From the NCBI RefSeq assembly GCF_009193305.1, contig NZ_WBVS01000004.1, positions 1 to 64,000 on the forward strand: 64,000 bases of DNA. The letters run 5' to 3'. Source of the stretch: Bifidobacterium cebidarum. Its GTDB lineage: Bacteria; Actinomycetota; Actinomycetes; Actinomycetales; Bifidobacteriaceae. The notes below the pieces were generated by a model. It saw only the letters and a program-made list of their open reading frames with translations. It did no database searches and was not told where the DNA came from. Positions within the stretch are counted from its first letter, which is position 1; each line of letters starts with the position of its first letter. Below are positions 9,303 through 18,501 of this stretch, piece after piece. The position numbers and the translations under genes were made by a program.

Positions 9303-10130
9303 ATGGCTCAAATCACTATGAGCGAAATGCTGAAGGCAGGCCTGCACTTCGGCCACCAGACCCGTCGTTGGAACCCGAAGATGAAGCAGTTCATCCTCAC
9401 CCAGCGCAACGGCATCCATATCATCAACCTGTTCAAGTCGCTCGACATGATCGACAAGGCGTACGACTTCATCAAGACCACCGTTGCCCACAACGGCACC
9501 GTGCTCTTCGTCGGCACCAAGAAGCAGGCCCAGGAAGCCATCGCCGCCCAGGCCACCCGCGTGAACATGCCGTACGTTTCCGAGCGTTGGCTCGGCGGTA
9601 TGCTGACCAACTTCCAGACCGTTTCCAAGCGCGTGAACCGCCTCAAGGAACTTGAGGAGATGGACTTCACCGACGTGCACGGTTCCGGCCTGACCAAGAA
9701 GGAACTGCTCCTGCTCGAGCGCGAGAAGGACAAGCTGAACAAGCAGCTCGGTGGTATCCGCAACATGAACCGCACCCCGTCCGCTATGTTCGTCGTCGAC
9801 ATCACCAAGGAATCCCTGGCTGTCGAGGAAGCTCACAAGCTGGGCATCCCGGTTGTGGCCATCGTCGACACCAACGCCGATCCCGACGTTGTCGACTACC
9901 CGATCCCGGCCAACGATGACGCCATCCGTGGCATCGAACTGCTCACCAGCCTGATGGCTGACGCTGTCGCCGAGGGCCTGCTGGAGCGTTCCGGCCAGGC
10001 TGCCAAGGCCGCTGACTCCGAGCAGCCGATGGCCGCTTGGGAGAAGGAGCTCCTGACCAACGAGGCTCCTGCCGAGGCTGCTCCGGCTGCCGCCGAAGCT
10101 GAAACCGCCGAGGCCCCGAAGGCTGAGTGA
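9303..10130 (+). CDS. rpsB: 30S ribosomal protein S2
   Basis: A 275-aa protein of the 30S subunit. The family start ([13 protein letters not shown], then [14 protein letters not shown]), [22 protein letters not shown] and VDTNADPD are clear. It carries an acidic, Ala/Glu-rich C-terminal extension of about 25 residues ([18 protein letters not shown]), longer than the E. coli protein. The upstream part of the open frame (from 9108) is leader, not coding. The codon choice is strongly biased, as expected for high expression. tsf follows after 79 bases containing a hairpin. Confidence 0.98.
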   Translation: MAQITMSEMLKAGLHFGHQTRRWNPKMKQFILTQRNGIHIINLFKSLDMIDKAYDFIKTTVAHNGTVLFVGTKKQAQEAIAAQATRVNMPYVSERWLGGMLTNFQTVSKRVNRLKELEEMDFTDVHGSGLTKKELLLLEREKDKLNKQLGGIRNMNRTPSAMFVVDITKESLAVEEAHKLGIPVVAIVDTNADPDVVDYPIPANDDAIRGIELLTSLMADAVAEGLLERSGQAAKAADSEQPMAAWEKELLTNEAPAEAAPAAAEAETAEAPKAE

Positions 10131-10138
10131 TGCTCTAC

Positions 10139-10175
10139 GATGGGAAGTGCCTGAACAAGCGCTTCCCATCCGTTT
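10139..10175 (+). terminator. Hairpin between rpsB and tsf (attenuator or processing site)
   Basis: GATGGGAAG (10139-10147) pairs with CTTCCCATC (10162-10170), then CGTTTT. It looks like a weak terminator or RNA stabiliser that would set the rpsB:tsf ratio. Confidence 0.55.
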
Positions 10176-10209
10176 TGGGTAAGCAACATCTTCTTAAAGG
10201 AGAAAATCA

Positions 10210-11061
10210 ATGGCAGCAATTACCGCCGCACTGATCAAGCAGGTTCGCGAGGACACCGGCGCCGGCATGCTCGACGTCAAGAAGGCCCTGACCGAAGCCG
10301 AAGGCGACGTGGCCCGCGCCAAGGAAATCATTCGCGCCAAGGGCATCGCCGCAGCCGGCAAGCGTGAAGGCCGCAAGGCTCAGGAAGGCACCATCGCGTC
10401 CAAGGTTGTCGAGGGTGCCAATGGTGAGACCGGTTACGCCGTCGAGCTGAACTCCGAAACCGACTTCGTGGCCAAGACCCCGAAGTTCGTCGAGTTCGCT
10501 GACGAGGTGCTCGGCTACGCCGTCGCCGCTGAGGCCAACAACGCCGAAGAGCTGGAAGCCGCCAAGGCCGGCGACTCCACTGTGAAGGTCGCCATCGAAG
10601 AGGCCGCCGCTCTGTTCGGCGAGCACGTCAAGGTCGGTCAGTTCGCCAAGATCTCCGGCGAGCACGTCGAGATCTACGCTCACAAGAAGTCCGCTGAGAT
10701 GCCGCCGAGCATCGTCGCCATGATCGCCACCGACAAGGCTGGCGCCGCCGTGGCTCACGAAGCCGCTCTGCAGATCTCCGCCATGGGTGCCAAGTGGCTG
10801 ACCCGCGAGGATGTCCCGGCCGATGTGGTCGAGTCCGAGCGTCGCGTGGCCACGGAGAAGTCCCAGGCTGAGGGCAAGCCGGAGAAGATCATCCCGAAGA
10901 TCGTCGAAGGCCGTCTCAATGCCTTCTTCAAGGAAGTCGTGCTGCTCGAGCAGCCGTTCGTCAAGGATCCGTCCAAGACCGTCGGCAAGCTGTTCGAGGA
11001 AGTGGGCGGCAAGGCCACTGCCTTCGCCCGCATCGAGGTCGGCAAGGGCGAAGAGGAGTGA
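10210..11061 (+). CDS. tsf: Elongation factor Ts
   Basis: A 283-aa guanine-nucleotide exchange factor for EF-Tu. It has the N-terminal UBA-like domain, the signature segment LIKQVREDTGAGMLDVKKAL at residues 8-27, and the core TDFVAK (about residue 92) that contacts EF-Tu. An AAAGGAG site lies 7 bases before the ATG. It is cotranscribed with rpsB and ended by a strong terminator at 11098. Confidence 0.98.
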   Translation: MAAITAALIKQVREDTGAGMLDVKKALTEAEGDVARAKEIIRAKGIAAAGKREGRKAQEGTIASKVVEGANGETGYAVELNSETDFVAKTPKFVEFADEVLGYAVAAEANNAEELEAAKAGDSTVKVAIEEAAALFGEHVKVGQFAKISGEHVEIYAHKKSAEMPPSIVAMIATDKAGAAVAHEAALQISAMGAKWLTREDVPADVVESERRVATEKSQAEGKPEKIIPKIVEGRLNAFFKEVVLLEQPFVKDPSKTVGKLFEEVGGKATAFARIEVGKGEEE

Positions 11062-11097
11062 GTTAACGCTCATCCGATGCTCCTGACGCATTGATGG

Positions 11098-11138
11098 AAA
11101 ACGTCATCCAAGGCAAGGTCTTTGGATGACGTTTTTTA
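11098..11138 (+). terminator. Terminator of rpsB-tsf
   Basis: AAAACGTCATCCAA (11098-11111) pairs with TTGGATGACGTTTT (11122-11135) followed by further T residues. This is a textbook intrinsic terminator. Confidence 0.92.
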
Positions 11139-11239
11139 TTGCGCGGGTGTCGTTGCACAGGGTGTCGTTGTAAGCCGATACCCTTATCTACGGATATTTT
11201 TCAGGTACTTTTCGTGGATTCAAGGAAAGGTAGTCATAA

Positions 11240-11980
11240 ATGACTGAAAGCGATAAGCCGCGCAGGGTTCTGCTCAAGCTGTCCGGTGAAGCGTTTGGCG
11301 GCGGTAAGGTCGGTATCGACACCCATGTGATTCGCCGCATCGCCGAGGAAATCGTCCCGGCCGTCCAGCAGGGCGTGCAGGTCGCCATTGTGGTCGGCGG
11401 CGGCAACTTCTTCCGCGGTGCCGAACTGCAGCAGGCCGGCATCGACCGTTCCCGTGGTGATTACATGGGCATGCTCGGCACGGTGATGAACTGCCTCGCG
11501 CTGCAGGATTTCCTTGAGCAGGAAGGCCAGTCCACCCGCGTGCAGACCGCCATCACCATGGGCCAGGTCGCTGAACCATACATTCCGCTCAAGGCCATCC
11601 GCCACCTCGAAAAGGGCCGCGTGGTCATCTTCGGCGCAGGTGCCGGCATGCCGTACTTCTCCACCGATACGGTTTCCGTCCAGCGTTCGCTGGAAATCCA
11701 CTGTGATGAAGTGCTGATGGGCAAGAACGGCGTAGACGGTGTCTACACCGCCGACCCGCGCAAGGACCCGAATGCCAAGCGCTTCGTGACCCTGAGCTAT
11801 AACCGCGCTCTGGTCGACAACCTCGCCGTCATGGATGCCTCCGCACTGTCAATGGCCCGCGACAACCGCAAGCTCATCCGAGTCTTCGGTCTCGAAGGCG
11901 CAGGCAACGTGACCCGTGCTCTGGTGGGCGACGAAATCGGCACGTTGGTCTCCACCGCCGAGTCGCGCGTGGCTGAATGA
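11240..11980 (+). CDS. pyrH: Uridylate kinase
   Basis: A 246-aa amino-acid-kinase-fold enzyme that phosphorylates UMP to UDP. It shows [11 protein letters not shown] at about residue 11, [11 protein letters not shown] at about 53, and [13 protein letters not shown] (substrate and allosteric region). AAGGAAAGG precedes the ATG. frr follows after 70 bases, the usual bacterial order tsf-pyrH-frr. Confidence 0.97.
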   Translation: MTESDKPRRVLLKLSGEAFGGGKVGIDTHVIRRIAEEIVPAVQQGVQVAIVVGGGNFFRGAELQQAGIDRSRGDYMGMLGTVMNCLALQDFLEQEGQSTRVQTAITMGQVAEPYIPLKAIRHLEKGRVVIFGAGAGMPYFSTDTVSVQRSLEIHCDEVLMGKNGVDGVYTADPRKDPNAKRFVTLSYNRALVDNLAVMDASALSMARDNRKLIRVFGLEGAGNVTRALVGDEIGTLVSTAESRVAE

Positions 11981-12050
11981 GCTCCAACGCCTACAATCAA
12001 ATAACAAGCGTTCATCGAAGAACACAACCGTCCAACAACAAGGAGTAAAC

Positions 12051-12602
12051 ATGTCTCTTATCGATCAGGCCAAGGAACAGATGGCCAAGACCGTGGAAAA
12101 CACGAAGGAGAACTTCTCCGGCATCCGTACTGGCCGTGCGAACCCGGCCCTGCTCAACGGCATTATGGTCGACTACTACGGTGCGCCGACCCCGATCAAG
12201 GCCGTGGCGTCCATCGGCGTCCCGGAGCCGCGCACCCTTGCCGTCACCCCGTTTGATGCGTCCCAGGCCGCAGCAGTGGAGAAGGCCATCCGTAATTCCG
12301 ATCTCGGCATCAGCCCGAACCGTGATGGCAACGTCATTCGCCTGACCATGCCGGAACTCACCGAGGACCGCCGCAAAGAATACGTCAAGCTCGCCAAGGG
12401 CAAGGCCGAAGATGGCAAGGTCGCCGTGCGCAACATTCGTCGCAAGACCAAGGAGACCATCGACAAATCCGTCAAGGACGGCGATATGGGCGAGGATGAA
12501 GGCGATCGCCTGCTGAAGGACCTCGACAAGGTCACCAAGTCCATCACCGATGAAATCGATGCTCTGCTGGAAACCAAGCAGAAGGAGATCATGGAGGTCT
12601 GA
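12051..12602 (+). CDS. frr: Ribosome recycling factor
   Basis: A 183-aa protein that, with EF-G, splits post-termination ribosomes. The family pattern GIRTGRANPALL (about residue 24) and the C-terminal helices with RNIRRKTKE and LDKVTKSITDEID are clear. AAGGAG (12040-12045) sits 5 bases before ATG. Earlier in-frame codons run back into pyrH and are not used. Confidence 0.98.
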   Translation: MSLIDQAKEQMAKTVENTKENFSGIRTGRANPALLNGIMVDYYGAPTPIKAVASIGVPEPRTLAVTPFDASQAAAVEKAIRNSDLGISPNRDGNVIRLTMPELTEDRRKEYVKLAKGKAEDGKVAVRNIRRKTKETIDKSVKDGDMGEDEGDRLLKDLDKVTKSITDEIDALLETKQKEIMEV

Positions 12603-12625
12603 GAGGACCGGATTCGGAAAGACGC

Positions 12626-13615
12626 ATGATGGAACGTAACGAACAACTGCACGAAGAGGCCGAGGAAGCTCTCGATCAGATCAACAAGAAGACCGGCCGT
12701 AACATGCCCCAAGCCATAGGTACGGCCGTGTTGCTGGTTGCCCTGATTCTGGGAAGCCTGCTATTGAGCGTTGACCTGTTCGTGCTGTTGGTCGTCGTGT
12801 TTATGGTTTTGGCATTGTGGGAGCTCAGAGTGGATTTCGCCACGGTGGGACTTCATATCCCAGTGGTCATGTTGTGGATCTGCTCGGCATTTACGCTGAT
12901 TGCCACCTATTACGCGCCATACCATCTCATCGCGATGTCCCTCAGCGTCATCGTCTCCATCATTCTTGTCGCCATTGCGGCTAGCGCAAAGCTGAGTTTC
13001 GGCAACCGCCTATCCCTGGCGGTTGCCGGCAAGCTCTCTAGTACGGATGCCAGCGCACGACTGGAATCCTCATTCAACCACGACGGCGGCGAGCTGCATC
13101 ATTCGCGTCTCAGCCATGTGGCTGTTTCCGTGCTTACCGTGCTGTACATCCCGCTGCTGGCGAGCTGTATCATCATTCCCCTGACCTTCAACGACCATCC
13201 AGTGGCTCACGCCATCATGCTGGTGTTCCTGCCTGCCTTGTCTGATACAGGTGGTCTGTTCGCCGGCGCATGGCTTGGCAAGCATAAGCTCAGCCCCCGC
13301 ATTTCACCGAAGAAGTCCGTGGAAGGCCTCATCGGTTCCATGCTATTCGCCATGGCCGGTGCCTTTGCGGTATTCGCCTGCACCTATGACTCATCGGCAT
13401 GGGCCACCCGCTGGTGGGTTCCGATCATTGCCGGAATCCTTATCGGCGCGGTGGGTACGTTCGGTGACCTGTGTGCCTCCATGCTGAAGCGTGATATCGG
13501 CATCAAAGACATGGGCCATCTGCTCAAAGGCCATGGTGGCGTGATGGATCGTGTGGATTCCATCCTGATGAGCGCTCCGTTCACCTGTGCGCTGCTGTGG
13601 ATCACAAGCTTGTGA
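12626..13615 (+). CDS. cdsA: Phosphatidate cytidylyltransferase
   Basis: A 329-aa integral membrane enzyme that makes CDP-diacylglycerol from CTP and phosphatidic acid. About eight hydrophobic segments are visible. The C-terminal signature is present (SMLKRDIGIKDMGHLLKGHG, then GVMDR), with the metal-binding Asp residues. A 60-residue hydrophilic stretch near residues 130-160 is an insertion relative to shorter homologues. It is 23 bases after frr, so probably in the same transcript. It supplies the CDP-DAG used by the CDP-alcohol transferase at 29654. Confidence 0.94.
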   Translation: MMERNEQLHEEAEEALDQINKKTGRNMPQAIGTAVLLVALILGSLLLSVDLFVLLVVVFMVLALWELRVDFATVGLHIPVVMLWICSAFTLIATYYAPYHLIAMSLSVIVSIILVAIAASAKLSFGNRLSLAVAGKLSSTDASARLESSFNHDGGELHHSRLSHVAVSVLTVLYIPLLASCIIIPLTFNDHPVAHAIMLVFLPALSDTGGLFAGAWLGKHKLSPRISPKKSVEGLIGSMLFAMAGAFAVFACTYDSSAWATRWWVPIIAGILIGAVGTFGDLCASMLKRDIGIKDMGHLLKGHGGVMDRVDSILMSAPFTCALLWITSL

Positions 13616-13656
13616 ATTCGCTCCGTCGTTGTTGATGTTCGCACGATGATGAAGCG

Positions 13657-13697
13657 AAAAAAATGATGGCGTCCCGCGTCCGCGCTGGGACGCCATC
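13657..13697 (-). terminator. Hairpin oriented as a minus-strand terminator
   Basis: GATGGCGTCCC (13665-13675) pairs with GGGACGCCATC (13687-13697). The T-run lies on the minus strand (plus-strand A-run 13657-13663), although both flanking genes are on the plus strand. It may still end the frr-cdsA transcript inefficiently, or may stop antisense transcription from downstream. Confidence 0.5.
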
Positions 13698-13775
13698 GCC
13701 GTTACGGCGCATGCACGGCATGCATCGTTCATATTGATAATTATCCTTGATTTGGTGAGAGTGGAGCGATACCCA

Positions 13776-14945
13776 ATGACTACACACGAAACCGAGACCC
13801 CGGAAACCGGCATCACCCCTGGCGGCACATCCGGCGCATTCCGTGATGTGCTCTCCAAAGATCATGCCCGCCGCGGCAAGCCGCCGCTGCATTTCGTCGA
13901 CATGACACCGGAGGAACGAATCGCCAAGGCGGCAGAATTGGGATTGCCGAAATTCCGTGCCAAGCAGCTGGCCAATCACTATTACGGACATTTCGATGTC
14001 AACGCCGCCGAATTCACCGATTTCCCGGCGGCCAAGCGAGCCGAAGCCGCTGAAGCGTTCTTCCCCCAGCTCATCACTGAGGTCACCCGACAGGTGGCTG
14101 ATGAGGGAACCACGATCAAAACATTGTGGAAGCTGTTTGATGGTTCCTTGATCGAATCCGTGCTGATGCGTTACCCGACTCGAACCACGCTCTGCATTTC
14201 CTCGCAGGTCGGCTGCGGCATGGGCTGCCCGTTCTGCGCCACCGGCAAACTTGGTCTGACCCGCAACATGTCAGCCGGAGAAATCGTCGAACAAGTGCGC
14301 GTCGCCGCGAAAATGATGCGCGACGGCGAAGTCGCCGGGGGAGAAGGCCGTTTGAGCAACATCGTGTTCATGGGCATGGGTGAGCCCATGGGCAATTACA
14401 AGTCCGTGCTTTCCGCCGTTCGGCAGATTTCCTCCATGCCTCCCGAGGGTTTCGGCATTTCCGCGCGCAACATCACCGTCTCCACTGTGGGCGTGGTCCC
14501 CGGCATCAGGAAGCTCACCGCCGAAGGTATTCCGGTGCGTCTTGCCGTCTCCCTGCATGCGCCGAGTGACGAACTGCGTGACGAACTGGTGCCGATGAAC
14601 AAGCGCTTCAACACCACACAGGTGTTGGATGCGGCGCACGACTACTGGCTTGCCTCGAAGCGCCGCGTCAGCATCGAATACGCTCTCATGCGTGGCATCA
14701 ATGACCAAGCCGAGCACGCCCGTCTGCTGGCTAAGCGTCTGAACCATTACGGTGATAACTGGGCCCATGTGAACCCGATTCCGCTTAACCCGATTGAGGG
14801 ATCCAGGTGGACGGCCTCCAAGCCTGAAGACGAGCGCCGATTCCTGGAAATCCTGCACGATGCCGGCATCACCGCCACATTGCGTGACACACGAGGCCAG
14901 GATATCGACGGCGCATGCGGCCAGCTCGCCGCTAAAGAGCGCTGA
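13776..14945 (+). CDS. rlmN: 23S rRNA (adenine2503-C2)-methyltransferase / dual-specificity RNA methyltransferase
   Basis: A 389-aa radical-SAM enzyme that methylates C2 of A2503 in 23S rRNA and, in some bacteria, A37 of some tRNAs. The CxxxCxxC cluster motif is CGMGCPFC, near residue 150. NIVFMGMGEPMGNY and the C-terminal catalytic Cys (DGACGQL) are present. The start at 13776 lies 8-9 bases after GTGGAG; the longer frame from 13734 is less likely. Confidence 0.96.
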   Translation: MTTHETETPETGITPGGTSGAFRDVLSKDHARRGKPPLHFVDMTPEERIAKAAELGLPKFRAKQLANHYYGHFDVNAAEFTDFPAAKRAEAAEAFFPQLITEVTRQVADEGTTIKTLWKLFDGSLIESVLMRYPTRTTLCISSQVGCGMGCPFCATGKLGLTRNMSAGEIVEQVRVAAKMMRDGEVAGGEGRLSNIVFMGMGEPMGNYKSVLSAVRQISSMPPEGFGISARNITVSTVGVVPGIRKLTAEGIPVRLAVSLHAPSDELRDELVPMNKRFNTTQVLDAAHDYWLASKRRVSIEYALMRGINDQAEHARLLAKRLNHYGDNWAHVNPIPLNPIEGSRWTASKPEDERRFLEILHDAGITATLRDTRGQDIDGACGQLAAKER

Positions 14946-14955
14946 TGATCCCAGT

Positions 14956-15002
14956 CGGCATGCAGCCAGCACATTCCCTGTGCTGGCTGCATGCCGTTTT
15001 TT
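14956..15002 (+). terminator. Terminator of rlmN
   Basis: An 18-bp perfect stem, with arms 14956-14973 and 14979-14996, a 5-base loop and TTTTTT. Confidence 0.93.
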
Positions 15003-15106
15003 GATTATGCGCTGCTTCTCATATTGCAGAACCTATGAGGGTCCATGTAACGGACGATAGGTAGGCTGAAAACGCAAAGGAACGAAACCGAACAGGGGAG
15101 TGGAGC

Positions 15107-15877
15107 ATGTCGCTGGCGGTACGAGTCATCCCGTGCCTGGACGTTGACAACGGTCGCGTGGTGAAAGGTGTGCATTTCGAAAACCTGAAGGATGCCGGCG
15201 ATCCGGTGGAGCTGGCGGCCGAATACTACCGTCAAGGTGCCGATGAACTCACCTTCCTGGATGTCACCGCGTCCAGTTCGCATCGCAACACGATGATCGA
15301 TGTGGTCTCCCGCACCGCCGAACAGGTATTCATCCCAATGACGGTTGGCGGCGGCGTGAGAACGCCTGAAGACGTCGATTCGCTGCTGCGTTGCGGTGCA
15401 GACAAAGTCGGCGTCAACACCGCCGCCATCAATGACCCTTCGCTGATTAGCCGTGTGGCGGAGCGATTCGGCAATCAGGTGCTGGTGCTTTCCGTGGATG
15501 CCCGCCGAGAGAAGGGTGAGCAGCATACGCAATCCGGCTTCGAGGTCACCACGATGGGCGGCCGCAAGTCCACTGGTATTGACGCGATTTGGTGGGTCAA
15601 GCGGGCTGAAGAACTTGGTGCCGGCGAGATTCTGCTCAATTCCATGGACGCGGACGGTACGCAGCAAGGTTTTGATCTTGAAATGATTCGCGAGGTCCGC
15701 AAGGAAGTCAAGATCCCTATTATCGCATCCGGCGGTGCCGGCAAGGTGGAGGATTTCCCGCCGGCCATCGAGGCCGGAGCCAATGCGGTACTGGCCGCCT
15801 CCGTGTTCCATTACGGCATCATGACCATCGCGGATGTCAAAGCCGAACTGAAAAAACACGGCTACACTGTGCGGTAG
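15107..15877 (+). CDS. hisF: Imidazole glycerol phosphate synthase subunit HisF
   Basis: A 256-aa TIM-barrel cyclase subunit. With HisH it converts PRFAR and ammonia to IGP and AICAR. The catalytic Asp residues are visible in [12 protein letters not shown] (about residue 10) and LSVDARR (about 131), with the phosphate loop [19 protein letters not shown] site lies upstream of ATG. hisI follows after 90 bases. HisH and the rest of the pathway are not adjacent; hisE and hisG lie 11-13 kb downstream. Confidence 0.97.
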   Translation: MSLAVRVIPCLDVDNGRVVKGVHFENLKDAGDPVELAAEYYRQGADELTFLDVTASSSHRNTMIDVVSRTAEQVFIPMTVGGGVRTPEDVDSLLRCGADKVGVNTAAINDPSLISRVAERFGNQVLVLSVDARREKGEQHTQSGFEVTTMGGRKSTGIDAIWWVKRAEELGAGEILLNSMDADGTQQGFDLEMIREVRKEVKIPIIASGGAGKVEDFPPAIEAGANAVLAASVFHYGIMTIADVKAELKKHGYTVR

Positions 15878-15967
15878 CTCCGCGATTTACCGGCGCACGG
15901 AATCCCCGGTCCGTCCATGGTCCGTCAGATGGCGCAAGAGTTACATATCAAAGGCAGATAGATAATC

Positions 15968-16375
15968 ATGACTGACATCACATACGATAATGCAACCGAA
16001 CTTGATCCGCGCATTGCCTCACGACTGAAGCGCGATGCCAAGGGTCTGGTCGCCGCGGTAATCCAGCAGTACGACACCCATGAAGTGCTGATGGTCGGTT
16101 ACATGAATGATGAGGCACTGCGCAGAACACTCACCACAGGGCGTGTCACGTTCTGGTCTCGTTCTCGCCAGGAATATTGGCGCAAAGGAGACACTTCCGG
16201 TCATGTGCAGTATGTGAAGAGCGTGTCCCTTGATTGCGATGGCGATGCACTTCTGGTCGAAGTGGACCAGGTTGGAGCCGCATGCCATACCGGCAAGCGC
16301 AGCTGCTTCCTCGAAGGAGGCCCGCTGCCGGTAGTCGAAGGGCATCGTCCCTCCGAACAAGAAAAGGAGGATTGA
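15968..16375 (+). CDS. hisI: Phosphoribosyl-AMP cyclohydrolase
   Basis: A 135-aa enzyme that opens the adenine ring of phosphoribosyl-AMP in histidine synthesis. The zinc and magnesium ligand motifs are present: [13 protein letters not shown] and ACHTGKRSC. It is a stand-alone cyclohydrolase; the pyrophosphohydrolase HisE is separate at 28409. Its stop codon overlaps the region of the trpE start (GATTGATGATG). Confidence 0.96.
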   Translation: MTDITYDNATELDPRIASRLKRDAKGLVAAVIQQYDTHEVLMVGYMNDEALRRTLTTGRVTFWSRSRQEYWRKGDTSGHVQYVKSVSLDCDGDALLVEVDQVGAACHTGKRSCFLEGGPLPVVEGHRPSEQEKED

Positions 16376-16377
16376 TG

Positions 16378-17934
16378 ATGAGCGAATGCAGCGTGAAGCA
16401 TCTGAAATGGGGCGCGACATGGCCGAGCCGTGAACAGTTCCATGAGCTGGCCGATCAGGGATACCGCGTGATTCCCATTGTGCGTCGATTGCTTGCCGAT
16501 TCGCTGACGCCGGTCGGCTTCTATGAACGTCTTGCCGGAGGGCGCAGCGGCACCTTCATTCTTGAATCCGCCGAATTCGGCGGGAGCTGGAGCCGTTACA
16601 GCTTCATCGGCGTCAATTCGATGGCACAGTTGCGCTCGAACAATGGCCAGGCTGATTGGCTGGGCAAAGTACCGGTCGGCGTTCCCACTACCGGTGATGC
16701 GGTTGAGGTGGCCCATGCCACGCTCAAAACCCTGAAGGCCCCGCACGTGGAAGGACTGCCGAACCTGACCTCAGGACTTGTCGGCACTGTCGGTTGGGAC
16801 GCGATTCGCCACTGGGAGCCAACCTTGCGTGCCGAGGCGCCAAACGAGACCGGGCAGCCGGAAACCGTACTGGCGTTGGCCACTGACATCGCCGTGGTCG
16901 ACCACGTCTCCGGTTCGGTCTGGCTCATCGCCAACGCCGTCAATGTGGATGACAAACCCACGCGCGCGGACAACGCCTACAACGAGGCCGTGGCGCGGCT
17001 TGACCAGATGCAGCGTGACGCCGCAACGCCGACGCCGGGCGAGGCCCGAGTCAACGTGCTGGATGAGTCGGTGCCTCAGCCGGAGCTTCGTTTCCGCACG
17101 GAAAAGAGCCATTACGAACACGCGGTGGAAGAGGCCAAGCGGCACATCATCGATGGCGACGTGTTCCAGGTGGTCATCTCCCAGCGTCTTGACATCGATT
17201 CTCCTGCTGACCCGTTCGATGTCTATCGCGTGTTGCGCACATTGAACCCAAGCCCATATATGTACTTCATGGCGCTTACGGATGCGCAAGGCCGTGATTT
17301 CAACGTGATTGGATCCAGCCCGGAGACCCTGATCAAGGTGGATAACGGCCATGCCATGACCTTCCCGATCGCCGGTTCCCGCCCGCGTGGAGCGACGCCC
17401 GAAGAGGATGAGAAACTCGCCAAGGAACTGCTTGCCGATCCGAAAGAACGCAGCGAACATATCATGCTCGTGGATTTGTCCCGCAATGACTTGAGCAAGG
17501 TGTGCGTGCCGCAATCCGTGGACGTTGTGCAGCTCATGGACATCAAGCGCTTCAGTCACATCATGCACATCTGCTCGACAGTCACCGGCAAGGTGGATCC
17601 ATCGCTGACCGCTTTCGATGTGTTCAAATCCGCGTTTCCGGCCGGTACCCTTTCCGGTGCCCCCAAGCCTCGTGCTGTGGAGATCATCGACGAGCTGGAA
17701 CCTGCAGATCGCGGCATTTACGGTGGTACGGTCGGCTATTTCGATTTCTCCGGCAACATGGATATGGCCATCGCCATTCGCACCGCATTCCTGCGTGATC
17801 ATGAGGCGAGTGTGCAGGCCGGTGCCGGCATCGTACTCGATTCCGTGCCCGCCAACGAATGGCAGGAAACCCGCAACAAGGCCGAAGCCAGCGTCGAAGC
17901 CGTGCAGATTGCGGCTCAGCTGCGCGAACTGTAG
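16378..17934 (+). CDS. trpE: Anthranilate synthase component I
   Basis: A 518-aa chorismate-binding enzyme, first step of tryptophan synthesis. The C-terminal chorismate domain carries RPRGATPEEDEKLA, MLVDLSRNDLSKVC, FPAGTLSGAPKPRA and AGAGIVLDS. The N-terminal region has LESAEFGGSWSRYSFIG, typical of tryptophan feedback-site elements (LLES-type motif). AAAGGAGG at 16364-16370 favours the ATG at 16378 over the one at 16375. It is transcriptionally and translationally coupled to hisI. The glutaminase TrpG is not in the window. Confidence 0.96.
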   Translation: MSECSVKHLKWGATWPSREQFHELADQGYRVIPIVRRLLADSLTPVGFYERLAGGRSGTFILESAEFGGSWSRYSFIGVNSMAQLRSNNGQADWLGKVPVGVPTTGDAVEVAHATLKTLKAPHVEGLPNLTSGLVGTVGWDAIRHWEPTLRAEAPNETGQPETVLALATDIAVVDHVSGSVWLIANAVNVDDKPTRADNAYNEAVARLDQMQRDAATPTPGEARVNVLDESVPQPELRFRTEKSHYEHAVEEAKRHIIDGDVFQVVISQRLDIDSPADPFDVYRVLRTLNPSPYMYFMALTDAQGRDFNVIGSSPETLIKVDNGHAMTFPIAGSRPRGATPEEDEKLAKELLADPKERSEHIMLVDLSRNDLSKVCVPQSVDVVQLMDIKRFSHIMHICSTVTGKVDPSLTAFDVFKSAFPAGTLSGAPKPRAVEIIDELEPADRGIYGGTVGYFDFSGNMDMAIAIRTAFLRDHEASVQAGAGIVLDSVPANEWQETRNKAEASVEAVQIAAQLREL

Positions 17935-17984
17935 TCCAAACGGCTCTGTCGTTCCGGCATTACTGGATTGCGACTGAGCAGGGT

Positions 17985-18022
17985 ATGCGGCTGTTCCGCC
18001 ATGGTTGGTGAGACAGCCGCAT
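17985..18022 (+). terminator. Hairpin after trpE
   Basis: ATGCGGCTGT (17985-17994) pairs with ACAGCCGCAT (18013-18022). There is no clear T-run, so it may be a Rho-type or inefficient terminator. Confidence 0.5.
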
Positions 18023-18094
18023 TGGCATATCGCTGAGTCAGCTCACAGCATTCATCACAGTCCATTGACATTTACGCTGGAATAATCAGGACAT

Positions 18095-18460
18095 ATGAAA
18101 GCTTTTATTTCTCGTTGGCTGGTGCTGACTGTGGCTGCAGCCGTGATGGTCGCCGTGCTTCCCGGCATGGAGGCGGTAGGTGAGCCCCCGATTCTGGGCA
18201 TTGCAGCGTTTGCCCTATTCATGGCGTTGATTAATGCATCAATCAAACCGGTGATTCATCTGCTGGCTTTGCCGTTCACCATCCTGAGCTTCGGTTTGTT
18301 CGCGCTGATCCTCAACTGGCTTTTTATGGAGCTTGCTTCATGGCTGGCGTTTTCGATCTTCGATGTAGGCGTGATTATCGATGGATTCTGGTGGTCGGTT
18401 ATTGGCTCGATTATCATGTCCATCGTCTCAAGCATCGTTGGCTCGGTTATCGGCGAATAA
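18095..18460 (+). CDS. Phage-holin family (4-TM superfamily IV) membrane protein
   Basis: A 121-aa hydrophobic protein with four membrane segments. The internal INASIKPVIHLLALPFTILSF stretch, in which a P-rich helix follows N-A-x-I-K-P, is typical of the chromosomal family annotated as phage holin family protein. It is not near any phage genes, so a housekeeping membrane role is more likely than lysis. The ATG follows CAGGAC. It is convergent with the permease gene at 18502. Confidence 0.8.
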   Translation: MKAFISRWLVLTVAAAVMVAVLPGMEAVGEPPILGIAAFALFMALINASIKPVIHLLALPFTILSFGLFALILNWLFMELASWLAFSIFDVGVIIDGFWWSVIGSIIMSIVSSIVGSVIGE

Positions 18461-18501
18461 GCCAATAATATCCATAGCGCAGCATTGCCAGGGTATTCGG
18501 A

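Noticed and set aside
18095-18460. Holin-family gene as evidence of a prophage
   Set aside because: No other phage-type gene is nearby; the family occurs in housekeeping chromosomal positions.
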